NCBI GenBank assembly: GCA_038251325.1
Contig: JBBSBL010000008.1
Coordinates: forward strand, 4,160-68,159
Reading direction: 5' to 3'
Length of the DNA stretch: 64,000 bases
From: JBBSBL01 sp038251325
GTDB taxonomy: Bacteria; Actinomycetota; Thermoleophilia; Solirubrobacterales; Solirubrobacteraceae
A program made the translations under genes and the position numbers. Positions within the stretch are counted from its first letter, which is position 1, and every line of letters starts with the position of its first letter. Below the pieces are notes generated by a model. That model did not search any database, had not been told where the DNA came from, and saw nothing but the letters and a program-made list of their open reading frames with translations. This document shows, piece by piece, positions 19,207 through 27,071 of the stretch.

Positions 19207-19434
19207 CTAGCGGTACTCGTAGGAGACCTTGCCCTGGGCGACTTCCTCCAGGGCGATGGTCAGGTAGTTCTTGGACCGGGTGTCGACCATCGGCGGCGGG
19301 TACTCGTCGAACGTCCCCTCGCCGAGGTTGTGGTAGTAGCTGTTGATCTGGCGCGCGCGCTTGGCGGCGACGATCACGCTGGCGTAGTTCGAGTCGACGT
19401 GCTCGAGCAGCGCGTCGATGCGGGGGTTGATCAC
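19207..19434 (-). CDS. rpoZ: RNA polymerase omega subunit
   Basis: A 75-residue subunit that helps fold beta-prime. The sequence begins MINPRIDALLEHVDSNYASV from a GTG start and carries VAAKRARQINSYYHNLG and the conserved NYLTIALEEVAQGKVSYEY end. The GTG overlaps the gmk stop as GTGA. The longer in-frame reading upstream lies inside gmk and is not coding. Confidence 0.96.
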   Translation of the reverse strand: MINPRIDALLEHVDSNYASVIVAAKRARQINSYYHNLGEGTFDEYPPPMVDTRSKNYLTIALEEVAQGKVSYEYR

Positions 19435-20018
19435 GGGCGTCCGGCCTTTCCGGTCGAGTCGTCCCAGTGTAGCCGCCGCTCGACGATCCGGGCGAGGTCG
19501 GCCACCGCGTCCTCGAGGCGGTCGTTGCGGACCTTCGCGTCGAACTCGTCCTGGGCCTCGAGCTCGCGCTCCGCGGTGCACAGCCGCGCGGCGACCTGGG
19601 CGGGGTCGTCGGTGCCGCGTCCGACGAGGCGCGCGCGGAGCGCGTCGACCGACGGCGGCACGATGAAGATCTGGAAGGCGTCAGGGAGCGCGTCGCGGAC
19701 CTGGCGAGCCCCCTGCACCTCGATCTCCAGCACGACCCCGCGCGCCTCGGGCGCAGGGTCCTCGACCTCCGAGCGCAGGGTGCCGTAGCGCCGGCCGGAG
19801 TACTCCGCGTGCTCGAGGAAGTCGCCCGCGACCACGCGCCGCTCGAAGTCCTCGGGCGCGAGGAAGTGGTAGTCCACCCCGTCGCGCTCGCCCGGTCGCG
19901 GCGGGCGCGTGGTGGCGGAGACCGAGAGCACGAGCCCGGGCACCCGCTCGAGCAGCCCGCGGATCAGCGTGCCCTTGCCGACGCCGGAGGGCCCGGTGAT
20001 CACCACGACGCGGGACAC
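19431..20018 (-). CDS. gmk: Guanylate kinase
   Basis: Phosphorylates GMP to GDP. The 195 residues begin MSRVVVITGPSGVGKGTLIR, with the P-loop, followed by VSATTRPPRPGERDGVDYHF, the GMP-binding EHAEYSGRRYGT, and VLEIEVQGARQVRDALPDAF. RLVGRGTDDPAQVAARL forms the lid. GTG at 20018 is 11 bases after mihF. Length and order fit actinobacterial gmk. Confidence 0.97.
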   Translation of the reverse strand: MSRVVVITGPSGVGKGTLIRGLLERVPGLVLSVSATTRPPRPGERDGVDYHFLAPEDFERRVVAGDFLEHAEYSGRRYGTLRSEVEDPAPEARGVVLEIEVQGARQVRDALPDAFQIFIVPPSVDALRARLVGRGTDDPAQVAARLCTAERELEAQDEFDAKVRNDRLEDAVADLARIVERRLHWDDSTGKAGRP

Positions 20019-20029
20019 CCGCGCCCCGG

Positions 20030-20371
20030 CTAGCGGCGCAGGAGGGCGACGAGCTCGGTGCGCTGGCGCTCGGACAGGCCGCCGATCGTCTTGCTCGGCG
20101 AGATGCGGCACTGCGTGAGGATCTTGTTCACCTTCACGCGGCCGTACTTCGGCACCGCGAGCAACATGTCGAAGACCTTGGCCGTCTCGACGTAGTCCGG
20201 CGGGTCGAACAGCAGCGTCTGGATCGACTGGCGACCGCCCTTGAGATCGCGCTTGAGCTGCGCGCGCCGGCTGCGAATCGCGTTCGCGCGCTTGAGCGCG
20301 TCCATGCGCTGGACGAGCGAACGTTCCGGCGCCGTGACGGTTTTCGTCGGGGACTCGCTCACCGGCGGCAT
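20030..20371 (-). CDS. mihF: Integration host factor, actinobacterial type
   Basis: Nucleoid-associated DNA-binding protein of the MihF/sIHF family. The 113 residues (from ATG 20371) carry the helical core RMDALKRANAIRSRRAQLKR, the segment DLKGGRQSIQTLLFDPPDYV and the helix-two-turns-helix end VNKILTQCRISPSKTIGGLS. It precedes gmk as in most actinobacteria. ATG 20407 would add 12 residues; no clear Shine-Dalgarno distinguishes the two. Confidence 0.93.
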   Translation of the reverse strand: MPPVSESPTKTVTAPERSLVQRMDALKRANAIRSRRAQLKRDLKGGRQSIQTLLFDPPDYVETAKVFDMLLAVPKYGRVKVNKILTQCRISPSKTIGGLSERQRTELVALLRR

Positions 20372-20509
20372 GGGCGGCGATACTAACGATGTGCCCGGGC
20401 CGATCAAGACCGATCCGGGGCATTCTCACGAAATTCGCCTCGACCTTGACCTGAGGTTGAGCCGTCTGGAGCGTCGCTTCAGCAAGCGGCCGGTTTTCTG
20501 GGCGCTTTG

Positions 20510-21406
20510 TCATCGCTCCCGGGTCGACACGGACGCCGATTCCAGCTCCGCGCGGATGCGCCGGGCGGCCATCGGGTCGCGAAAGCTCTCGGTGCCGACC
20601 GCGACGAGGCCGGCACCGGCCTCGAGCATTTCGTGCGCGTCGATCCCGCGCTGCACGCCGCCCATCGCGACGATCGGGATTCCGGTGCGCTCCGCGACGT
20701 CGGCGACCTGAGCCAATGCGGCCGCGCGGATCGCCGGACCCGAGATCCCGCCCGTGCGGCCGCCGAGCCAGGGCCTCCCGGTGACGGGATGCAGCGCCAT
20801 GCCCCGCAGCGTGTTGACGAGCGAGAGCGCATCGGCGCCGGCGTCCGCCGCCGCCGCGCCGACCGCCCCGGGGTCGGTCGCGTTCGGCGTCAGCTTCACG
20901 ATCAGCGGCTTGCCGGTGAGCGGCCGAACGTGCTCGAGCAGCGCTGCGGTCTCCCCCGGGTCGGCGCCCATGACGAGGCCCGTCTCGACGTTCGGGCAGG
21001 ACACGTTGAGCTCCAGCGCCGCGACCTCGTCGCGCTCGGCGAAGGCCGCCACGAGCGTGCCGACCTCCTCGCGCGTGAAGCCCATGACGTTGACGATCAG
21101 CGGCACCGGGAGGCGGGCGAGCCACGGCAGGTCGTCAGCCAGGTAGCCGGCCAGCCCCTTGTTCGGAAGCCCGATCGAGTTGAGCAGGCCGCCGGGCAGC
21201 TCCCACAGCCGCGGGGGCGGGTTGCCCTGGCGGGGCGCGAGCGTGACGGTCTTCGAGACGAAGGCGGCGAACGGGAAGTCCTCCAGCAGCGCGTCGCCGA
21301 ACGCCCGGTGGGCGGCGATGGCGTCGAAGGTCCCGGAGGCATTCACGATCGGGTGAGCGAGGTCGATCCCGCAGAAGCGCGTCGGCCCGCCGGCCTCGGC
21401 GCTCAT
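20510..21406 (-). CDS. pyrD: Dihydroorotate dehydrogenase, catalytic subunit (class 1B)
   Basis: Oxidises dihydroorotate to orotate using FMN. The 298 residues start MSAEAGGPTRFCGIDLAHPI and have SGTFDAIAAHRAFG, FVSKTVTLAPRQGNPPPRLW, the active-site LELNVSCPNVETG with cysteine, KLTPNAT, NTLRGMAL and a C-terminal FMN phosphate loop (IPIVAMGGVQRGIDAHEML, GTESF). The cysteine base and the adjoining pyrK gene mark class 1B, which passes electrons to NAD+. ATG 21406 lies 25 bases after the pyrK stop. Confidence 0.95.
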   Translation of the reverse strand: MSAEAGGPTRFCGIDLAHPIVNASGTFDAIAAHRAFGDALLEDFPFAAFVSKTVTLAPRQGNPPPRLWELPGGLLNSIGLPNKGLAGYLADDLPWLARLPVPLIVNVMGFTREEVGTLVAAFAERDEVAALELNVSCPNVETGLVMGADPGETAALLEHVRPLTGKPLIVKLTPNATDPGAVGAAAADAGADALSLVNTLRGMALHPVTGRPWLGGRTGGISGPAIRAAALAQVADVAERTGIPIVAMGGVQRGIDAHEMLEAGAGLVAVGTESFRDPMAARRIRAELESASVSTRER

Positions 21407-21431
21407 GCGGAGGCGCCGCCCGCGCACCGGG

Positions 21432-22265
21432 TCAATGGCCCGCACCGGCGACGAGCGCCGTCTCCAGCTCGGCCGCGTCGAGCACCGGTCCCTCGACGCA
21501 GAGGCGCACGTATCCCGCGCGCGTGGGCACCACGCACCCGAAGCACGCGCCGAAGCCGCAGGCCATGCCCGACTCCATCGCGAGCTGGGCGGGCACACCG
21601 CGCTCGGCGCAGAGCGCCCGAACGGTCTCGAGCATGGCGGGCGGGCCGCAGGCGTAGACGGTCACCGGGTCCGGGCCGGCGAGCCGCGGCGCGAGCAGAT
21701 CGGTGACCGGTCCGCGGTGGCCGGCGCCCCCGTCGTCGGTGGCCAGCTCCGGCGCGTGGAGCAGCTCGGCGCCCGCCGCGTGGGCGGCGTCGCGGAAGCC
21801 GAGCAGCGCGGGGGCGGTCGCCCCGGCGGTGCGCCGCGCGTCCTGCCAGATCGCCAGCGGCGCGATGCCCACCCCGCCGCCGACGAGCAGCGCCGAGCGT
21901 CCTTCCTGCGGCGCCGCGAAGCCGACCCCGAGCGGCCCGAGCAGCCACAGCCCGTCGCCGGGCCCGAGCTCCGCCAGTCGCGCGGTGCCGGGCCCGACGA
22001 CCTCGAGCAGGAACTCGAGCCGCCCGGCGTGCGGGGCCCGCAGGACGCTGAAGGCGCGCGGCAGGAACGGCCGCTCACCGTCGCCTCCCCCCCACCGTTC
22101 GGCGGCGGCGAGCATGTGGAACTGGCCCGGCCGTGGCGCCGGCCCGTCCGGGTCGTCCACCTCGAGGACGACGTAGGGGCCGTGGGCGCGGCGGTCCGAC
22201 ACCGTGGCGCGACGACGGCCGGGCGGTGCGAGGGTGCGCCGCGCCTGCGGCCCTTCCCCGGTCAC
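21432..22265 (-). CDS. pyrK: Dihydroorotate dehydrogenase electron-transfer subunit
   Basis: FAD and [2Fe-2S] protein that carries electrons from PyrD to NAD+. The 277 residues include a ferredoxin-reductase FAD domain with FLPRAFSVLRAPHAGRLEFL, the NAD-binding loop LLVGGGVGIAPLAIW, and a C-terminal cluster-binding loop MACGFGACFGCVVPTRAG followed by YVRLCVEGPV, giving four cysteines. GTG 22265 overlaps the carB stop as GTGA. The first 30 residues are poorly conserved, so a slightly later start cannot be excluded. Confidence 0.93.
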   Translation of the reverse strand: MTGEGPQARRTLAPPGRRRATVSDRRAHGPYVVLEVDDPDGPAPRPGQFHMLAAAERWGGGDGERPFLPRAFSVLRAPHAGRLEFLLEVVGPGTARLAELGPGDGLWLLGPLGVGFAAPQEGRSALLVGGGVGIAPLAIWQDARRTAGATAPALLGFRDAAHAAGAELLHAPELATDDGGAGHRGPVTDLLAPRLAGPDPVTVYACGPPAMLETVRALCAERGVPAQLAMESGMACGFGACFGCVVPTRAGYVRLCVEGPVLDAAELETALVAGAGH

Positions 22266-25200
22266 GCCACCGGCTCGGCCGCCGCGGCCGGGCGGTGGAG
22301 CTCCTGCAGCGAGGCCACCGGCGGCTCACCCTCCCGGGCTGCCCGCATGGCCCGGGCGGCGGCCAGCCCGCCGGCCATCGTGGTGATGCACGGGATCCCG
22401 CGCGCGACAGCCGCGGAGCGGATCTCCCAGCCGTCGCCGCGGGCGCCGGAGCCGGTCGGCGTGTTGATGACGAGGTCCACGCCGCCCGCCTCGATGCGGT
22501 CGACGACGTGCGGCGACCCCTCGGGGATCTTGTTCAACGTCTCGACCGGGATCCCCATGCGGCTCAGGGCCTGCGCGGTCCCCCGCGTGGCGACCATCTG
22601 GAAGCCGAGGTCGTGGAGCTGGCTGGCCAGGGCGCCGGCCAACACCTTGTCGCCGTCGGTCACGGTGATGAACACCGTCCCCTCGCGCGGGAGCTCGGCC
22701 CCGGCCGCCGCCTGGGCCTTGGCGAAGGCGGTGGGGAAGTCACGCGCGATGCCCATCACCTCGCCGGTGGCGCGCATCTCAGGGCCGAGCAGCGCGTCGG
22801 CGCCGGCGAAGCGGTCGAAGGGCATCACCGCCTCCTTCACGCTCACGTGCCCGCCGGTCGGGTCCTCGGGGAGGTCGAGGTCGGCGATCCGCTCGCCGAG
22901 CATGACCCGGCAGGCCAGGCGGGCGAGCGGGCGCCCGGTGGCCTTGGAGACGAACGGGACGGTGCGCGAGGCGCGCGGGTTGGCCTCGATCACGTACAGC
23001 TCGGCGCCCTGGATCGCGAACTGGACGTTGAGCAGCCCGATCACGCCGAGCCGCCGGGCGATCCCCGCGGTCCAGTCGGCCACGCGCGCGCACATCTCCT
23101 CCGAGAGGGAGTGCGGCGGCAGCACGCAGGCCGAGTCCCCGGAGTGGATCCCGGCCTCCTCGACGTGCTGCATGATCCCGCCGACCCACACCGCCTCGCC
23201 GTCGCACAGCGCGTCGACGTCGACCTCGATCGAGTCCTCGAGGAAGCGGTCGAGGAAGATCTCCCGCCCCCCGCCGGCGACGCTCGCGTCGACGCGATCG
23301 AGGTAGTCGGCGAGGTCCTCGATCGAGTAGACGATCTCCATCGCGCGGCCGCCGAGCACGTAGCTCGGGCGGACGAGCAGCGGAAAGCCGACGCTCGGCG
23401 CGGCGCCCAGCGCCTCGTCGGCCGAGTGCGCGGTCGCGTAGGGCGGCGCGTCGTAGCCCAGCTCGGCGAGCAGGGTGCCGAAGCGCCCGCGGTCCTCGGC
23501 GAGGTCGATCGCCTCGACCGGCGTGCCGAGGATCGGGACCCCCGCGCCGGCCAGCCCGGCAGCGAGCTTGAGCGGCGTCTGGCCGCCGAAGGAGCAGATC
23601 ACGCCCTCCGGCCGCTCGAGCGCGCACACCGCGAGCACGTCCTCCAGGGTGAGCGGCTCGAAGTAGAGCCGGTCGGAGGTGTCGTAGTCGGTGGAGACCG
23701 TCTCGGGGTTGCAGTTGATCATCACCGCGTCGCGTCCCGAGGCCCGCACGGCCTGCGCGGCGTGGACGCAGCAGTAGTCGAACTCGATGCCCTGCCCGAT
23801 CCGGTTGGGGCCCGACCCGAGGATGACCACGCTCTCCCGCTCCCCGCGGACGACCTCGTGAGCCGGGCCCGCGCCGTCCGCGGCCGGCCGCTCCCAGCCC
23901 GAGTAGAAGTAGGGGGTCTCGGCCGCGAACTCCGCCGCGCACGTGTCCACCGCCCGGAACGTCCGCTCGCCGGCGAACGGCGCCTCCGGGTCGGCGGCGA
24001 GCGCCGCGAGCTCCCGCAGGAACCAGGGGTTGACGTGCGTCCGCGCCTCGATCGTGGCCGCGGGCACGGCGCGGCGCAGCGCCTCGAGCACGAGGTCGAA
24101 GCGGTCCGGGCCCGGGACCTCGAGCGCGTCGAGCAGCGCGCCCTCGTCGTCCGGCACGCGGACCGCCTGGTCGAGCTCGCGGGAGCGCATGGCCTTCGCA
24201 AAGGACTGGCCGAAGGTGCGCCCGATCGCCATCACCTCGCCGACGGACTTCATGTGCGTCGTGAGCCCAGCGTCGCTGCCGGGGAACTTCTCGAAGGCGA
24301 AGCGCGGCCACTTCGTCACCACGTAGTCGAGCGCCGGCTCGAAGCTTGCGGGAGTGCGCCGCGTGATGTCGTTGGGGATCTCCTGCAGCCTGTAGCCGAC
24401 GGCGAGCCGCGCGGCGATCTTCGCGATCGGGAAGCCCGTGGCTTTCGAGGCCAGCGCCGAGGAGCGGGAGACGCGCGGGTTCATCTCGATCACGACGATC
24501 TCGTCGGTGGCCGGGTTCACCGCGAACTGGACGTTGGAGCCGCCGGTCTCCACCCCGACGGCCCGGATCACCGCGATCGCCTGGTCGCGGAGCGCCTGAT
24601 AGGTCTGGTCACTCAGCGTCTGCTGCGGCGCGACGCAGACCGAGTCCCCGGTGTGGACGCCCATCGGGTCGAGGTTCTCGATCGAGCAGACGATCACGAC
24701 GTTGTCGGCGCTGTCGCGCATGACCTCCATCTCGAACTCGCCCCAGCCCAGCACCGACTGCTCGACGAGCACCTGGCCGATCGGCGAGGCGGCGAGGCCG
24801 CGGGCGACGATGCGCTCGAACTCCTCGCGGGTGCGACCGATCCCGCCGCCGCGGCCGCCGAGCGTGAAGGCCGGACGGACGATCGCCGGCAGGCCGATCC
24901 CCCCGAGCGCGGCCACCGCCTCGGCGACCGAGGTGGCGATCGCGCTCGCCGGCACCCGCAGGCCCGCCTCGCTCATCGTCGCGCGGAAGAGCTCACGGTC
25001 CTCGGCGCGGTGGATCGCGTCGTAGTTCGCCCCGATGAGCTCGACGTGGTGGCGCTCCAGCGTGCCATCCTCGTGTAGCGCCTTGGCCAGGTTCAGCGCC
25101 GTCTGGCCGCCGAGCGTCGGGAGCAGCGCGTCCGGCTTCTCCTTCGCAATGACCTGGGCGACGGGACCGGGGAGCAGCGGCTCGACGTAGGTCGCGTCGG

Positions 25201-25381
25201 CAAAGCCCGGGTCGGTCATGATCGTCGCCGGGTTGGAGTTGACCAGGACGATCTCGTAGCCCTCCTCCATCAGGACCTTGCACGCCTGGGTCCCGGAGTA
25301 GTCGAACTCGGCGGCCTGCCCGATGACGATCGGCCCGCTGCCGATGACGAGGATGCGCCGGATGTCGTCGCGGCGGGGCAC
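22262..25381 (-). CDS. carB: Carbamoyl-phosphate synthase, large subunit
   Basis: Synthesises carbamoyl phosphate for pyrimidines and arginine. The 1039 residues begin MPRRDDIRRILVIGSGPIVI and contain two homologous ATP-grasp halves. The first has GQAAEFDYSGTQACKVL, LPTLGGQTALNLAKAL and VIEMNPRVSRSSALASKATG. The second has ILGSGPNRIGQGIEFDYCCV, FGGQTPLKLAAGL and VIEANPRASRTVPFVSKATG. A C-terminal MGS-like allosteric domain follows (VFITVTDGDKVLAGALASQL, INTPTGSGAR). GTG 25381 is three bases after the carA stop. Confidence 0.98.
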   Translation of the reverse strand: MPRRDDIRRILVIGSGPIVIGQAAEFDYSGTQACKVLMEEGYEIVLVNSNPATIMTDPGFADATYVEPLLPGPVAQVIAKEKPDALLPTLGGQTALNLAKALHEDGTLERHHVELIGANYDAIHRAEDRELFRATMSEAGLRVPASAIATSVAEAVAALGGIGLPAIVRPAFTLGGRGGGIGRTREEFERIVARGLAASPIGQVLVEQSVLGWGEFEMEVMRDSADNVVIVCSIENLDPMGVHTGDSVCVAPQQTLSDQTYQALRDQAIAVIRAVGVETGGSNVQFAVNPATDEIVVIEMNPRVSRSSALASKATGFPIAKIAARLAVGYRLQEIPNDITRRTPASFEPALDYVVTKWPRFAFEKFPGSDAGLTTHMKSVGEVMAIGRTFGQSFAKAMRSRELDQAVRVPDDEGALLDALEVPGPDRFDLVLEALRRAVPAATIEARTHVNPWFLRELAALAADPEAPFAGERTFRAVDTCAAEFAAETPYFYSGWERPAADGAGPAHEVVRGERESVVILGSGPNRIGQGIEFDYCCVHAAQAVRASGRDAVMINCNPETVSTDYDTSDRLYFEPLTLEDVLAVCALERPEGVICSFGGQTPLKLAAGLAGAGVPILGTPVEAIDLAEDRGRFGTLLAELGYDAPPYATAHSADEALGAAPSVGFPLLVRPSYVLGGRAMEIVYSIEDLADYLDRVDASVAGGGREIFLDRFLEDSIEVDVDALCDGEAVWVGGIMQHVEEAGIHSGDSACVLPPHSLSEEMCARVADWTAGIARRLGVIGLLNVQFAIQGAELYVIEANPRASRTVPFVSKATGRPLARLACRVMLGERIADLDLPEDPTGGHVSVKEAVMPFDRFAGADALLGPEMRATGEVMGIARDFPTAFAKAQAAAGAELPREGTVFITVTDGDKVLAGALASQLHDLGFQMVATRGTAQALSRMGIPVETLNKIPEGSPHVVDRIEAGGVDLVINTPTGSGARGDGWEIRSAAVARGIPCITTMAGGLAAARAMRAAREGEPPVASLQELHRPAAAAEPVA

Positions 25382-25383
25382 GG

Positions 25384-26535
25384 CTAGGGGGCGCTCCGCG
25401 CGGCGCGGGCGCCGGCGATCTCGGCGACGAAGCGGTCGAAGAGGTGGAGCGCGTCGTTTGGCCCCGGCCCGGCCTCCGGGTGGTACTGGACGGTGGCGCC
25501 CTGGACATCGCGCAGGGCCAGCCCCTCGACGGTGCGGTCGTAGAGGTTGAGCTGGGTCAGCTCCGCGGCGCCGAAGTCGGTCTCCCAGCGCACCGGCTCG
25601 TCGTGGTCGATCGTCCGCGCCCCGCTCGGGCCGAGCACCGCGAACCCGTGGTTCTGCGCGGTGATCTCGATTCGCCCCGTGATCAGGTCCTTGACCGGGT
25701 GGTTCGCGCCGTGGTGGCCGAAGGGGAGCTTGTAGGTCTCCAGGCCGACCGCCCGGCAGAGCAGCTGGTGGCCGAGGCAGATGCCGTAGACGGGTGCGCG
25801 GCCGACGAGGTCGCGCACCGTGTCCACGACGTAGGAGAGCGCAGCGGGGTCGCCGGGGCCATTGGCGAGGAAGTAGGCGTCGGCGTCGCGGGCGAGGAGA
25901 TCCTCGGCGCTCGTCGTGCACGGGTGGAGCTCCAGGCGCGCGCCGCGCGCGCGGAGGTTGGCGACGATGGAGTTCTTGATGCCGGTGTCGATCACCGCGA
26001 TCGTCGGGCCGCCGGCCTCGCCGCCGATCGGCTCGAGCTCGACCATCGCCGGTGCGCTCACCTCCCGCGCGAGGTCCCGGCCCTCCATCGGGGGCTCGGC
26101 GGCGATCGCCTCCCGCGCAGCGGCGGGGTCGTGCCCCCCGGGGAAGACGCCGCCGCGCATCGCGCCGCGCTCGCGAATGTGCCGCACGAGCGCGCGGGTA
26201 TCGACGCCGGTGATGCCCGGCGTCCCGCAGTCGCGCAGCCAGTCGAGCCACGCGCCCTCCGCGCTGGCCGCGTCCTCGTCGTTGACGGCGTCGCGCATGA
26301 TCGCCGCGCGGGCGTGGACGCGGTCGGACTCCATGGCGGCGGCGGAGACGCCGTAGTTGCCGACGTGTGGCACGGTGAAGGCGATGAGCTGCCCGGCGTA
26401 CGAGGGGTCGCTCATCGCCTCCTGGTAGCCGGACATCGACGTGGTGAAGACGACCTCGCCGACGGCGACGCCGGGGGCGCCGCACGCCTCCCCCTCGAAG
26501 CGGGTCCCGTCCTCCAGCAGCAGGTAGGCGCTCAC
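25384..26535 (-). CDS. carA: Carbamoyl-phosphate synthase, small subunit
   Basis: Glutamine amidotransferase subunit that supplies ammonia to CarB. The 383 residues start MSAYLLLEDGTRFEGEACG; the N-terminal domain has FTTSMSGYQEAMSDPSYAGQ. The class I GATase domain carries the nucleophile in PVYGICLGHQLLCRAVG, the segment PFGHHGANHPVKDLITG, and histidine-glutamate in QYHPEAGPGPNDA. GTG 26535 overlaps the stop of the isochorismatase-like gene as GTGA. Longer in-frame starts lie inside that gene and are not needed. Confidence 0.97.
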   Translation of the reverse strand: MSAYLLLEDGTRFEGEACGAPGVAVGEVVFTTSMSGYQEAMSDPSYAGQLIAFTVPHVGNYGVSAAAMESDRVHARAAIMRDAVNDEDAASAEGAWLDWLRDCGTPGITGVDTRALVRHIRERGAMRGGVFPGGHDPAAAREAIAAEPPMEGRDLAREVSAPAMVELEPIGGEAGGPTIAVIDTGIKNSIVANLRARGARLELHPCTTSAEDLLARDADAYFLANGPGDPAALSYVVDTVRDLVGRAPVYGICLGHQLLCRAVGLETYKLPFGHHGANHPVKDLITGRIEITAQNHGFAVLGPSGARTIDHDEPVRWETDFGAAELTQLNLYDRTVEGLALRDVQGATVQYHPEAGPGPNDALHLFDRFVAEIAGARAARSAP

Positions 26536-27071
26536 CGGACGAGCGCCTGGACCGACTTGAACTCCGGCGTCCCCGCGCGCTCGAGCCACTCGAAGAGCGC
26601 CGTCTCGGTCGAGGAGAGGATCGCGCCGCTCGCCGCCATCTTGCGCAGCCCGAGCTCGCGGTTCTCGGCCGTGCGCGAGGCGACCGCGTCGACCGCGACG
26701 TGCACCTCCACCCCGCGCTCGAGCAGGTCATGGACGGTCTGGCTCACGCAGACGTGGGTCTCGATCCCGCAGACGAGCGCCTGGTCGCGGCCGGCGAGGT
26801 CGAAGCCCTCGGCCTGCGCGGCCGAGAACACCGTCTTCTCCAGTCGCGGGGCCTCACCGAGCGCCTCTACGACCTCGGGGACCGTGGCGCCGAGCCCGCG
26901 CGGGTACTGCTCGGTCACGATCACGGGGACGCCGACCTCGCCGGCGCCGCGGGCAAGGGTGGCGACGTTCGCGGCGACGGCCGCGAACCCGTCGACCGCC
27001 GGGCGGAACGCCTCCTGCACGTCCACGACGACGAGCGCGGCGCGGCGGCGGTCGAGCAGGCGGGCGGTCAT
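26532..27071 (-). CDS. Isochorismatase-like cysteine hydrolase inside the pyrimidine operon
   Basis: A 179-residue member of the isochorismatase-like superfamily. The D-K-C triad is visible: ALVVVDVQEAFRPAV (Asp), PRLEKTVFSAAQAEGF (Lys) and VCGIETHVCVSQTVHDLLER (Cys). The overall pattern is close to YcaC-like and nicotinamidase-like hydrolases. It is locked between pyrC and carA by an ATGA overlap at its start and a GTGA overlap at its end, so it is made with the pyrimidine enzymes. The substrate is unknown; the superfamily also includes the pyrimidine-degradation enzyme RutB. Confidence 0.9.
   Translation of the reverse strand: MTARLLDRRRAALVVVDVQEAFRPAVDGFAAVAANVATLARGAGEVGVPVIVTEQYPRGLGATVPEVVEALGEAPRLEKTVFSAAQAEGFDLAGRDQALVCGIETHVCVSQTVHDLLERGVEVHVAVDAVASRTAENRELGLRKMAASGAILSSTETALFEWLERAGTPEFKSVQALVR

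Noticed and set aside
20400..20509. Terminator or operator between pyrD and mihF
   Set aside because: A CGCTT-GCTG-AAGCG stem and an imperfect CTTGACCT/AGGTTGAG palindrome are present, but there is no T-run and the arms mismatch. They were too weak to list.
22133..25078. A plus-strand frame of about 980 codons opposite carB and pyrK
   Set aside because: Same reason: antisense to carB with full CarB motifs on the minus strand.
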